A DNA stretch of 64,000 nucleotides from Jezberella montanilacus (GCF_003003055.1 NZ_PVTV01000012.1:310001-374000); one strand, 5' to 3'. Counted from the first letter of the stretch, positions 8,168-16,785 are shown. Numbers and translations: made by a program. The notes: a model not told the origin generated them from the letters alone.

Positions 8168-10051
8168 TTGCGCCGAGCACACCAATTGAAAGTATCTGAC
8201 TATCTTGCAGCCAAGTTATCGCATCACGGCCTATCCAGTGTTTATTTAGTCACTGGTGGTGGTGCGATGCACTTGAATGATGCATTCGCTCGGCATCCTC
8301 AGCTTGAAGTGCATTGTTTTCATCACGAGCAAGCCGCAGCAATTGCTGCCGAGGGATATGCCCGAGCAATACAGAAGCCATGCATACTCAATGTCACGAC
8401 AGGCCCTGGCGCGTTAAATGCTTTGGTTGGGGTTTATGGAGCATATGTTGACTCGGTGCCTATGTTCGTTGCATCAGGTCAAGTTAAAGTTGAAACACTC
8501 GCAGCTACGTACCCGCAAGTGCCACTTAGACAATTGGGCGATCAGGAAGTTGATATCACCTCTATGATTCGACCCATAGTCAAGTATGTCAGAGCAGTAA
8601 ACACGAGCGCCGACGTCTTTGATGCCATTGACCGGGCAATTTTTCTGATGACTTTTGGGCGACCGGGCCCAGTCTGGCTCGATATACCTATTGATATTCA
8701 GGCAGCACGGTTGCCTGATAGTCAGATTGCAGCTCGTAAGGAATACAGCTTGGACTTTGATGCAGTTATAGATGATTTGCTTCGTGATGAAGGATGTACA
8801 CCTAACACCATCCTAGAGCTGCAGCAGGCTAAAGCCAGGTTTGACGAACCACAAGATCAGTTCAGGCAAGCTATTGAAAAGCTCTCGGAAGCTAAGAGAC
8901 CACTCATATTCGTTGGTACCGGCGTTATGAGCAGTGCAAGAGCAGAATTTAGTCGGTTAATTAATAGGGTCGACTTGCCTGTTGTGCCGGGTTGGAACGC
9001 GATGGATTTAATCCCTTCAGACCATAAGAACTTTGCAGGAAGACCTGGTACCGTCGGTGATAGAGCAGGTAATTTTGCTGTTCAAAACGCCGATTTCATA
9101 CTGATTTTGGGTTGTCGCTTGAATATCCGGCAAATCAGCTATGGATGGCGTAACTTCGCCAAGAACGCTTTCAAAGTAATGGTCGACATTGACCAAGCGG
9201 AACTAGACAAGCCCACCCTTACAATCGATTTGAAAATTAAGACGGACGTTAAACACTTCCTAGATTACGCGCTCAAAACTATTCCTGACAAATCCCCTGA
9301 GCTTCATAGGGAATATAGGGACTGGTGTCGCACCAAAGTACAACGATACCCAGTTGTGAAAGACACGGTCCACTCAAATGGTCCGTTAAATCCTTATATT
9401 TTTCTTTATGCGCTCTCCAGGGGATTGTCCTCGGACGCTACTGTCGTAGCAGGTAACGGTGCCGCTTGCGTGATGACTTTTCAGGCGTTTGAAACCAAGA
9501 ATGGGCAAAGAATTTTTACAAACTCTGGCTGCGCATCTATGGGATATGAGCTGCCTGCTGCAATTGGCGCTGCATTAGCACTCAAGCGTGAACGCGCTGT
9601 CATATGTATTGCTGGCGACGGTAGCATCATGATGAATCTGCAAGAGTTACAAACGTTAGTTGGTAAGCAACTACCCGTCAAGATCTTCCTATTAAACAAT
9701 GACGGCTACCTATCCATAAAAATGACGCAGCAGGCTTATTTTTCTGACAACAAATTTGGAACGGATGCTTCAAATGGGCTGTCTCTGCCATCATTTAGAA
9801 ATGTTGCGATTGGTTTTGGGCTCGCCTATCAGTCAATTAATAATATTATCGAACTTGAGGATTTCCTTAAAAGTGACGAGTTTAATAGTCTGAAACCGAT
9901 GCTGATCGAGGTATTTGTAGATCCGGCACAAGCCTTCGAACCAAAATTGGCCTCCCGTATCAACGCAGACGGCACTATGTCCTCACCAGAACTGGATGAT
10001 ATGGCGCCGTTTCTATCGGAAACTGAACTAAGTCAGAATAGACTGTCGTAA
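8168..10051 (+). CDS. ThDP-dependent acetolactate-synthase-like enzyme (YerE-like candidate)
   Basis: This 627-residue protein has the three-domain plan of ThDP enzymes of the acetohydroxyacid synthase type. E54 in F-H-H-E-Q-A-A-A-I is the cofactor-activating glutamate, and G483-D484-G485 through N510-N511 form the ThDP/Mg2+ motif. The middle domain (about 220-390) resembles the FAD-binding domain of the group. In Yersinia, YerE of this family transfers a two-carbon unit from pyruvate to the C4 ketone of a CDP-3,6-dideoxy-4-ketohexose to make yersiniose. Its place directly after rfbF-rfbG-rfbH suggests the same kind of carbon-branching here. No ATG is available; TTG 8168 is the given start and TTG 8186 is an alternative. 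The exact acceptor is inference. Confidence 0.85.
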   Translation: MRRAHQLKVSDYLAAKLSHHGLSSVYLVTGGGAMHLNDAFARHPQLEVHCFHHEQAAAIAAEGYARAIQKPCILNVTTGPGALNALVGVYGAYVDSVPMFVASGQVKVETLAATYPQVPLRQLGDQEVDITSMIRPIVKYVRAVNTSADVFDAIDRAIFLMTFGRPGPVWLDIPIDIQAARLPDSQIAARKEYSLDFDAVIDDLLRDEGCTPNTILELQQAKARFDEPQDQFRQAIEKLSEAKRPLIFVGTGVMSSARAEFSRLINRVDLPVVPGWNAMDLIPSDHKNFAGRPGTVGDRAGNFAVQNADFILILGCRLNIRQISYGWRNFAKNAFKVMVDIDQAELDKPTLTIDLKIKTDVKHFLDYALKTIPDKSPELHREYRDWCRTKVQRYPVVKDTVHSNGPLNPYIFLYALSRGLSSDATVVAGNGAACVMTFQAFETKNGQRIFTNSGCASMGYELPAAIGAALALKRERAVICIAGDGSIMMNLQELQTLVGKQLPVKIFLLNNDGYLSIKMTQQAYFSDNKFGTDASNGLSLPSFRNVAIGFGLAYQSINNIIELEDFLKSDEFNSLKPMLIEVFVDPAQAFEPKLASRINADGTMSSPELDDMAPFLSETELSQNRLS

Positions 10052-10076
10052 GGCGCATCGCTAGGTGGATAACGTG

Positions 10077-10715
10077 ATGTCAAAACAACTATTCATATTC
10101 GACTTGGATGGAACGCTGGTTGACTCAAGCTCGACTGTGATCGGAATTCTGAATCAGCTACGAGCAGAGCGTCAATTGCCAACGCTTGCGACTGATGAGG
10201 TGTACCCCTATCTGAGTAATGGCGGTGGGCAGTTAATTGAACAATTCGTGTCGCGCGAAGAGCCTGTTGAAACTGTATTGAGCCAGTTTAGACTGCGATA
10301 CAGGGAGCACCCACTAGATACTGAGAGCGTGTATGTCGGGGCAAGGGAGTTTATTGAGACTTTACAACGAGCGAATCGAGCGGTTGCTATCTGTTCAAAC
10401 AAGCCAACTTTCCTGATAGAAAAGGTACTTAACCATCACGGTTTAAGTGATAACTTCGATATGGTGATAGGGGCATCCGACGTTACCGCTACAAAACCTG
10501 ATCCAGAGGGTATCCTAAAAATCTTGGCACTCGCGGATGTTTCGTCCAGTGAGGCTATTATGATTGGTGATAGCAAAAATGATCAAGAAGCCGCTCTGCG
10601 TTCCAAGGTGGCTTTTTTTCATCACCGATCGGGCTATGATGACGGGGTAGATGAGCGAAAAACCAGTCTGCAGTTTAACCATTACCATGAACTAACGAGA
10701 TTATTCAATGAATAG
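10077..10715 (+). CDS. HAD-superfamily phosphatase (phosphoglycolate phosphatase-like)
   Basis: The N-terminus MSKQLFIFDLDGTLVDSS contains the HAD nucleophile and general acid (D9, D11). S-N-K-P, then T-K-P-D-P and G-D-S-K-N-D are motifs II-IV, so the enzyme should be a catalytically competent phosphohydrolase of about 212 residues with a helical cap. It lies between the ThDP enzyme and the aldolase gene and overlaps the latter by a few bases, suggesting a role in the same sugar pathway, such as dephosphorylating an intermediate. The frame is open from GTG 10065, but ATG 10077 after GGTGGA is preferred. The substrate is unknown. Confidence 0.82.
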   Translation: MSKQLFIFDLDGTLVDSSSTVIGILNQLRAERQLPTLATDEVYPYLSNGGGQLIEQFVSREEPVETVLSQFRLRYREHPLDTESVYVGAREFIETLQRANRAVAICSNKPTFLIEKVLNHHGLSDNFDMVIGASDVTATKPDPEGILKILALADVSSSEAIMIGDSKNDQEAALRSKVAFFHHRSGYDDGVDERKTSLQFNHYHELTRLFNE

Positions 10716-11505
10716 CACTGAAAGAAAAATGCTCAGCATCCTAAAGGATATGGCTGAAAATTCCGAAGCTGTTGCGGTAAAAGCTGAATTTGAAGCTGAA
10801 GGTACACGGACTGAAGAATTACTACGATTGCTAGAGATTGCACGCAGGGCTGATGTAAAAATAGGCTTAAAAATTGGTGGCTGTGAGGCGATACGAGACT
10901 TGATCGAGGCGAAACAGTTTGGTGTCGAATATATTATTGCTCCAATGGTAGAGACTCCGTACGCGTTACAAAAATATATAGAAGCGAAGAACAAGGTTTT
11001 TACCCCTGATGAAAGAGGTGACATTGGGTTTTTGGTAAATATTGAAACCGATTCTGGGTTCCAACATTCAGCTGAAATGGCCGAATTAGCCGCGTCTGAG
11101 AATGGAATTCAGGGCCTAGTGTTTGGTCGTGTGGATTATGTGGGCTCTCTTGCAATGCCACGTGATTCCGTTAATTCGCCTGAGGTCCTTGCTGCCTGCC
11201 GAAAAGTTGCTTTAGATTGCAAAGCTCATGGTTTAGACTTTGTTGTCGGAGGTGGTATTTCGATAGATGCAGTTGATGTTCTCAAATCGATTAAGGATGC
11301 TCACCTATCTCGCTTTGAAACTAGAAAAATAATTTTTTCCGGCTCTGCGCTCGATAAGCCAGCTCTGAAACAAGGTTTGCTCAATGCGGTCCATTTCGAG
11401 TTGCTTTGGTTGCTCAACAAGCGTGAGTACTACTCCATCATTACCAATGAAGATGACAAAAGAATTGAGATGCTCGATAAGCGCTGGAAACTCTTAAGCC
11501 AGTAA
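10708..11505 (+). CDS. HpcH/HpaI aldolase / citrate lyase-family protein
   Basis: The 265-residue protein looks like a pyruvate/PEP-type TIM-barrel aldolase. K-I-G-G-C-E-A-I-R-D is followed by Y-I-I-A-P-M-V-E-T-P-Y-A-L, a strand carrying the metal-ligand glutamate seen in HpaI and citrate-lyase beta proteins. Then come L-V-N-I-E-T and F-G-R-V-D-Y-V-G, similar to the G-x-x-D segment that binds the second metal ligand. Such enzymes make or break C-C bonds using pyruvate, oxaloacetate or acetyl-CoA. Its ATG overlaps the HAD stop region and the next gene starts two bases after its stop, so it is embedded in the CDP-sugar operon. A role in side-chain formation is inference. Confidence 0.75.
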   Translation: MNSTERKMLSILKDMAENSEAVAVKAEFEAEGTRTEELLRLLEIARRADVKIGLKIGGCEAIRDLIEAKQFGVEYIIAPMVETPYALQKYIEAKNKVFTPDERGDIGFLVNIETDSGFQHSAEMAELAASENGIQGLVFGRVDYVGSLAMPRDSVNSPEVLAACRKVALDCKAHGLDFVVGGGISIDAVDVLKSIKDAHLSRFETRKIIFSGSALDKPALKQGLLNAVHFELLWLLNKREYYSIITNEDDKRIEMLDKRWKLLSQ

Positions 11506-11506
11506 G

Positions 11507-12658
11507 GTGAATTTGTTGCCTCAATTAGAAATCGCGAAGCGGGTGTGCAGGGTTTGCCTCGGTAAACGGCTGGAGCTTTTGTCTTCTCTGTCTGGGTTCC
11601 CGCGAGGGGCTCAGTACTTTTTGCCAGATCTGTCCAACGTAGATGCGGACAAATCAGTGAGTCTTGAAGTGGTGCAGTGTATCGATTGCGGACTAGTGCA
11701 GTTAACAAATGCACCGGTTGATTATTACCAAGACGTTATTACTGCTGCCGCGCTTTCGCCTAAATCCAAGGATCAATTGAAGCAAGAATGGCAACCGATC
11801 ATTACAAAACACAGCCTCCAAGGGAAACCTGCTATTGAAATAGGTTCAGGAACAGGTGATTTTCTGGAAGTCCTTAAACATTTAGGGCTTGTAGCTATAG
11901 GGTTGGAGCACTCGCAGACTAATGTTCACTCAGGTCAAGCCAAATCACTTAATGTACAAAAAGGATATCTCTTAGATAACCAGCCATTGGGTAAGTTCGC
12001 TCTCGTTGTTTGTAACAATTACTTAGAGCATCAGCCGCAAACAGGCACTTTTCTGAAAACACTAGCGAGCTTATTAGAAGACGACGGGATATTATATTTA
12101 TCGGTCCCAAACCTTGAGTATTTGCTAAGAAAGTCCTGTTTATACGAGTTTGTTGCTGATCATTTGGTTTATTTCACTCGGGATACTTTGCGGCTTGCCT
12201 GCGAGATAAGCGGATTAGTGGTGATCGATCAATATCAGAAAAATAATGATAATGATCTTGTCTTGATTGCAGCCAAGAGAAAGCCTCTGTGCCTCACTGA
12301 CAGCATAAAAATTGTTGATGAGATAAGTCGGTCGCTTAAACAGTGTGTCGTCCGAGCAAAGGAAGCTGGTAAAACTATCGCTGTTTGGGGCGCTGGCCAT
12401 CGTGCGCTGGCACTGATGGCTATTTCAGATTTAATAGAAATTGATTTCATCGTAGACTCTGCAACTTTCAAACAAGGCAATTTCACACCTTTGCTGCGAA
12501 AGAGGATAGTAAGCCCTGCGGAGTTGATAAAAAATGGGTGTGACTTGTTAATCGTCATGCTGCCTGGGAACTTTGCAAAGCACATAGAGACTTTTATCGT
12601 CGATAACAATTTAAGTTGTGAAGTGATATTTTTTGAAGATAAAAAACTCACTGTTTAA
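11507..12658 (+). CDS. Sugar C-methyltransferase-type protein (zinc-binding, SAM domain and C-terminal domain)
   Basis: The 383-residue protein follows the three-part plan of NDP-sugar C-methyltransferases such as TylC3 and NovU. An N-terminal zinc-binding module has C-R-V-C near residues 14-17 and C-I-D-C-G-L-V-Q near 60. A SAM-binding Rossmann domain has A-I-E-I-G-S-G-T-G-D-F at about 107-117. A C-terminal domain begins with T-I-A-V-W-G-A-G-H-R (about 286). Family members add a methyl group to a carbon next to a keto group of an NDP-deoxysugar. The GTG start at 11507 follows the aldolase stop by one base. The acceptor is presumably a CDP-ketosugar made by the upstream genes. Confidence 0.8.
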   Translation: MNLLPQLEIAKRVCRVCLGKRLELLSSLSGFPRGAQYFLPDLSNVDADKSVSLEVVQCIDCGLVQLTNAPVDYYQDVITAAALSPKSKDQLKQEWQPIITKHSLQGKPAIEIGSGTGDFLEVLKHLGLVAIGLEHSQTNVHSGQAKSLNVQKGYLLDNQPLGKFALVVCNNYLEHQPQTGTFLKTLASLLEDDGILYLSVPNLEYLLRKSCLYEFVADHLVYFTRDTLRLACEISGLVVIDQYQKNNDNDLVLIAAKRKPLCLTDSIKIVDEISRSLKQCVVRAKEAGKTIAVWGAGHRALALMAISDLIEIDFIVDSATFKQGNFTPLLRKRIVSPAELIKNGCDLLIVMLPGNFAKHIETFIVDNNLSCEVIFFEDKKLTV

Positions 12659-12684
12659 CAGTAATAACAAGTTGGAGTAAGAAC

Positions 12685-13833
12685 ATGAGCGAACAGCAAC
12701 TTGCTGTGCTACAGCCGCGTATTCATTCTGCTAATAAGCGACCATTGGAAGATCTTTTGCCAATTGCGACACCTATATCAGCGCATATTGATATCTCTAG
12801 CGTTTGTAACTATAAATGCAGTTTTTGTTTTCAAGCCGACACAGTCGGAATGAAGAAGGCTGGCCTCAAACGCGGCTTTATGAGTCTTGAGCTATTTAAA
12901 AAAATAGTCGATGATTTTGATGCCTTCCCTGACAAGATAAAGAAAATAAAAATAGGCAACCACGGTGAACCATCGCTGAATCCTAATTTTGTTGACATGA
13001 TCGCTTACGCGCGGGCGAGTGACTCTGCGGACATCATCGAAGTCTTTACCAATGGATCTAAGCTAACTCCTGAAATCAATTCGGGCTTGATTAGTGCTGG
13101 ATTGCAGCGCATCAATATTTCATTGGAAGGCTTGACGGATGAGCGGTATTACCAAGTCGCAGGTGTTCGTCAAAATTTTCAGGAAATAATTGATGGCGTT
13201 AGAGACTTATATGAACAAAAACAGAGAGCAAATAGCGATCTGAAAATATACGTGAAAATTGCAGATCAAGCGCATGCGTTGAAAAAAGAGTCTACAGAAA
13301 TATTTTTACTCTCAGAACAAGAGCGCAAGTATTTCTTGGATACTTTTAGTCCTATCTGCGATGAGATTTTCATCGAAAAAGTTGTCCCACAATGGGCAGA
13401 AACCCAGCTTGACAAACAAAATGAAGTCTCTGACAGAGGCATGTACGATCAGGAAATAAAAGCTTGGAAAGAAGTTTGCCCTTTCATATTCATGTATATG
13501 CATTTCAATTGTGATGGCACTGTAAGTCCTTGCACATTAGATTGGCCGAGAAAAGTGGTGATTGGCAATGTGAGCGAACAATCGGTTTCAGAGATATGGA
13601 CGGGTGCACTTCTAAAAGAACTGCAAGTTGCGATGATTGCGGGTAAGCGGAAGTGCGTAAACTTCTGCGGCTCTTGTTCGGCCCCGATGGTTTGCGTAGA
13701 AGAAAACCTTGATCCGCATTTGGACAAGGTTATTCGGTCAATTAGCGCCCAAAAAGAGATGGGAGATCTGGCTTCTAATCGTTGGCTAAAAACGGTTGAC
13801 CAAGTGATTAACTTCCAGTCGGTTGAGCGTTAG
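12685..13833 (+). CDS. Radical SAM protein with SPASM-like C-terminus
   Basis: C41-x3-C45-x2-C48 (V-C-N-Y-K-C-S-F-C) is the radical SAM [4Fe-4S] motif, followed by a GEPSLNP-type segment (N-H-G-E-P-S-L-N-P), the SAM-binding GGE-like loop. The C-terminal part (about residues 270-350) has C-D-G-T-V-S-P-C and then C-V-N-F-C-G-S-C, typical of a SPASM/twitch auxiliary cluster domain. At 382 residues it is a normal size. The preceding intergenic gap is 26 bases and the next ATG comes 4 bases after its stop, so it belongs to the sugar operon. The reaction is unknown; dehydration, epimerisation or C-C bond chemistry on a sugar nucleotide are possibilities. Confidence 0.85.
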   Translation: MSEQQLAVLQPRIHSANKRPLEDLLPIATPISAHIDISSVCNYKCSFCFQADTVGMKKAGLKRGFMSLELFKKIVDDFDAFPDKIKKIKIGNHGEPSLNPNFVDMIAYARASDSADIIEVFTNGSKLTPEINSGLISAGLQRINISLEGLTDERYYQVAGVRQNFQEIIDGVRDLYEQKQRANSDLKIYVKIADQAHALKKESTEIFLLSEQERKYFLDTFSPICDEIFIEKVVPQWAETQLDKQNEVSDRGMYDQEIKAWKEVCPFIFMYMHFNCDGTVSPCTLDWPRKVVIGNVSEQSVSEIWTGALLKELQVAMIAGKRKCVNFCGSCSAPMVCVEENLDPHLDKVIRSISAQKEMGDLASNRWLKTVDQVINFQSVER

Positions 13834-13837
13834 GTCG

Positions 13838-14710
13838 ATGGCAAGGCTATTAATACTCGGAGCTAACGGTTTTATCGGGAAAAACTTAAAAGAGTTTTTT
13901 TTAAAAACAACAGATTATGATGTTTTGGCTCCGACTAGGCATGAACTAAATTTGTTGGACGATGCGGCCTGCACTGATTATCTTGGGGCACACTTGCCCG
14001 AATTTGTTATTCATTGTGCTGTCGATATTACCTCAGTTGAAAAGACGCTTGCGATGTTTTTCAACATCTACAATCAAAAGGCTTCTTTTGGTCAGTTGAT
14101 CACACTGGGATCTGGCGCAGAATACGATAAGCGATGTTACACCCCTAATATGACCGAAGAACGGTTGGGTATCAGCGTGCCGATAGATACCTATGGGCTT
14201 GCTAAATACCTAATCGCGCGAGAGATTGAAAACGGTCGCAACTCTAACGTTTTGAATTTAAGGGTGTTTGGTATATTTGGTCCGCACGAAGATATCAATC
14301 GTCGATTCATATCCAACAATATATGCAGAGTCCTGTGTGGTTTACCAATATCAGTTAACCGCGACATGCTCTTTAATTATATCTATGTGGATGATCTTGC
14401 GAAGGCTATAGCCCTCATATTGCCAAAGTTACCTTTACACTCGAAAAGTTATAACTTTTGCAGAAGTGCTTCAGACTCTTTGTTAGACATAGCCGAGTTG
14501 ATCCATCGTAAACTGAGTGTTGAGTCAGAAGTTATTGTCCGAACACCCGGGAGAAATCCTGAGTACTCGGGGTGCCCCGATAAGTACTTTAAGGAAGTAG
14601 GTCATGTGCAGTTTGAACCCATGGACGTGTCAATAGATAAGTTGATCAAATACTACACGCAATGCATGGGGTCGGGTGAGTTAAAAGCACTGCGCGAGAA
14701 ATGGAAGTAG
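13838..14710 (+). CDS. NAD-dependent epimerase/dehydratase (SDR), possible YerF-like reductase
   Basis: An extended-SDR protein of 290 residues. The N-terminus MARLLILGANGFIGKNLKEF has the G-A-N-G-F-I-G dinucleotide motif, and the catalytic pair is in Y-G-L-A-K. The frame is open from TTG 13823, but ATG 13838 follows TTAGGT and gives the usual short N-terminus. In the Yersinia yersiniose pathway an SDR (YerF) reduces the new two-carbon side chain after YerE; this gene is a candidate for such a step. A decayed relative lies 2.7 kb downstream (16565-16720), pointing to a past duplication or a lost second SDR. Confidence 0.82.
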   Translation: MARLLILGANGFIGKNLKEFFLKTTDYDVLAPTRHELNLLDDAACTDYLGAHLPEFVIHCAVDITSVEKTLAMFFNIYNQKASFGQLITLGSGAEYDKRCYTPNMTEERLGISVPIDTYGLAKYLIAREIENGRNSNVLNLRVFGIFGPHEDINRRFISNNICRVLCGLPISVNRDMLFNYIYVDDLAKAIALILPKLPLHSKSYNFCRSASDSLLDIAELIHRKLSVESEVIVRTPGRNPEYSGCPDKYFKEVGHVQFEPMDVSIDKLIKYYTQCMGSGELKALREKWK

Positions 14711-14764
14711 GAATTAATCGGTAACTTTGGCGTCATAGTCCATATCTTATTTGGGATCCATATA

Positions 14765-16093
14765 GTGAGTAATAAGCATCAAATTCTACCCAAATTAAAG
14801 AATAAAAAAGTGATCATTTGGGGTGCACGAATGACGGGGATTGGGGCGCACCGTTTCTTGGCAGCCCACAATATACCCATCGAATTTTTCATTGATTCAG
14901 ACCTCGCATTTCAAAACAATAAGGTACTAAATTTAGAAGTAGTTGTACCAACCGATGTCAAAGAAAAACTAGATTCCAACGCTCAGTACGTTATTCTTGT
15001 AGCAGTATCATTGAAAGAAGAAGAGATAAAACGCATCATCGATAAACTGGGGCTGGATGGTGTAGTCGAAGTAATTAGCTTCAGAGACAATGAGAACCCT
15101 TACTTCACAGTAGATATTTTGAGCTCCTGTAATTTGAGGTGCGCTTCCTGCCCCCACAGCATTGAAGACCATGACGTCCCGCGCGGTTCAATGTCACTAG
15201 AGACGTTTAAAGAGGTTTTTGACAAGATACTCGCGGATGCACCCTCTATATCGCACATCAGTTTATACAGCTGGGGCGAACCACTAATCCATCCGCATGT
15301 CGCTGAAATTGTGGAGTATGTGCACGCTAAAAATGTTGCTGTAGCTTTATCAAGTAATTTATCGATAAAATTTGAAGATCGAATAGAACGTCTAATATCG
15401 ATGTCCCCAGACTATTTAAAAATTTCAGTGTCTGGCTATTATCCGACTGCCTACAATAATACTCACGCAGGTGGGGACATTAATCTTGTTAAGTCAAATC
15501 TGTACCGATTGAGATATCTGTTAGACAAATATTCGTCTAACACAGTCGTCGATATCAATTACCATCTGTACAGGGATAACTCGGGCCAAAATCTTCTTAA
15601 ATTTAAAGAACTGGCCCAAGAGCTTAACTTCATTTTCTCAGAAACATATGCGCTCGTGATGCCATTGGAAAGGGTCCTATCTCACCTCGAGGGAGCGCCA
15701 GATTTTCAAACTAAGAGATTGGAAAGCAATCTTTTAGTCACAATTGATGAGGGTATTGCCGTTTCTTCAATCGGAGCAACAGCTTCGACGGAATGTCCTT
15801 TTCGCGAAAATCAAATCAATATCAATGCGGATTTAACGGTGCCAGTATGTTGTACTGTATTTGAACGTGGTGAAAATGTTGTTGCTCAGAATTTTTTGAA
15901 TGCTAGCCTCAGCGAAATCGCGTCGGCGAAGTCTAAAGTCGAGTTGTGCACAAAATGTACATCACTTAAATTGCCTGAATACAATATGGGTTACAACAGA
16001 GCCGAATGGCTGAAATTGGCTCAGTCAAAGACTCTAAACGACGTCGGCAGCAAGTCAGCGCCAAAAGTGATTAGATTGCTGAATGATCATTGA
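14765..16093 (+). CDS. Radical SAM protein with N-terminal nucleotide-binding-like domain
   Basis: The 442-residue protein has two parts. Residues 1-110 start with K-K-V-I-I-W-G-A-R-M-T-G-I-G and continue with I-E-F-F-I-D-S-D. This resembles the C-terminal domain of the C-methyltransferase-type protein upstream, with its V-W-G-A-G-H-R and I-D-F-I-V-D-S. Residues 111-442 are a radical SAM domain with C122-x3-C126-x2-C129 and S-W-G-E-P-L-I-H as the GGE-like loop. C-terminal cysteines (V-C-C, then C-T-K-C) suggest a SPASM-like auxiliary cluster. The GTG start is 54 bases after the SDR gene, and the 3' end overlaps the Nudix gene by 11 bases. Function is unknown; I infer a role in the same unusual sugar. 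Confidence 0.82.
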   Translation: MSNKHQILPKLKNKKVIIWGARMTGIGAHRFLAAHNIPIEFFIDSDLAFQNNKVLNLEVVVPTDVKEKLDSNAQYVILVAVSLKEEEIKRIIDKLGLDGVVEVISFRDNENPYFTVDILSSCNLRCASCPHSIEDHDVPRGSMSLETFKEVFDKILADAPSISHISLYSWGEPLIHPHVAEIVEYVHAKNVAVALSSNLSIKFEDRIERLISMSPDYLKISVSGYYPTAYNNTHAGGDINLVKSNLYRLRYLLDKYSSNTVVDINYHLYRDNSGQNLLKFKELAQELNFIFSETYALVMPLERVLSHLEGAPDFQTKRLESNLLVTIDEGIAVSSIGATASTECPFRENQININADLTVPVCCTVFERGENVVAQNFLNASLSEIASAKSKVELCTKCTSLKLPEYNMGYNRAEWLKLAQSKTLNDVGSKSAPKVIRLLNDH

Positions 16094-16568
16094 CCACATA
16101 AGATCGATTGAAAACAAAATTTCAGACCCTAGGGATGGTCTGGTCGATGATCTGTTCTATTTTGTGGGACGACTAACTCCTTATGTAAATGTAGATCTGT
16201 TAATTCGACATCCCGAGCACGGTGTATTAATGACTTGGCGCGATGACGAGCACAGTGGTAAGGGATGGCATGTCCCAGGAGGGATAATCCGACTAAAAGA
16301 GAAAATTGAAACTCGAATAATAAAAGTCGCATTAACGGAACTCAATGCGGAGGTAACTAGTTTCAAAGGACCTCTTGCTATTAATGAAATTATTGCTGAA
16401 GAAAAAACAAATCGTTCTCACTTCATTTCGCTACTATACCAATGTGAGTTAACAACAGAGTCACTTGACTGTTTGATTGAAACAAAAGATCAAAATATCA
16501 GATTCTTTCAAGCCAAACCTGCTGACATCCTATCCTGGCATGAAATATACGCTGAATATTTTCTATGA
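16083..16568 (+). CDS. Nudix hydrolase, GDP-mannose mannosyl hydrolase-like
   Basis: The 161-residue protein contains a modified Nudix box: G-G-I-I-R-L-K-E then A-L-T-E-L-N-A-E. The central R-E-U-x-E-E is replaced by a sequence lacking the usual REU, as in the Gmm (GDP-mannose mannosyl hydrolase) family, whose members hydrolyse sugar nucleotides rather than making phosphate bond cleavages of the usual Nudix kind. Upstream, W-H-V-P-G-G-I-I fits Gmm W-x-x-P-G-G. It overlaps the radical SAM gene. Its ATGA end overlaps the start of a decayed SDR gene. It may act on an NDP-sugar pool; the substrate is unknown. Confidence 0.8.
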   Translation: MIIDHIRSIENKISDPRDGLVDDLFYFVGRLTPYVNVDLLIRHPEHGVLMTWRDDEHSGKGWHVPGGIIRLKEKIETRIIKVALTELNAEVTSFKGPLAINEIIAEEKTNRSHFISLLYQCELTTESLDCLIETKDQNIRFFQAKPADILSWHEIYAEYFL

Positions 16569-16720
16569 TTAATTTGTGAATAACAGGCGCTGACGGTTTT
16601 ATCGGGAGAAATTTAGCCGAGTATTTTCGTGCAGCAACTGGGTATACAGCTTTTGCGTCAAGCTATATAGAATTTGATCAAACGGTTGAATACTACGATC
16701 AAAAAGATGAAGACTCGTAA
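16565..16720 (+). pseudogene. Truncated SDR epimerase remnant with internal stop
   Basis: ATG 16565 overlaps the Nudix stop (ATGA). The frame reads M-I-N-L, then TGA, then ITGADGFIGRNLAEYFRAAT and stops at TAA 16718-16720. The segment after the TGA matches the N-terminus of the intact SDR at 13838 (L-G-A-N-G-F-I-G-K-N-L-K-E-F-F). It is therefore the N-terminal quarter of a second SDR gene, with a nonsense codon at position 5 and the rest lost. Not expected to be functional. Confidence 0.65.
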
Positions 16721-16785
16721 AGTGTGAGTGGCGATACCACTGAAACACCAGTTGAGCTCAATGGGCCAATTTTACTTGTTCGAGG

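Noticed and set aside
12235-12651. 138-residue minus-strand frame inside the C-methyltransferase gene
   Set aside because: Antisense of a gene with clear SAM and zinc motifs; low-complexity Ser/Ile-rich sequence.
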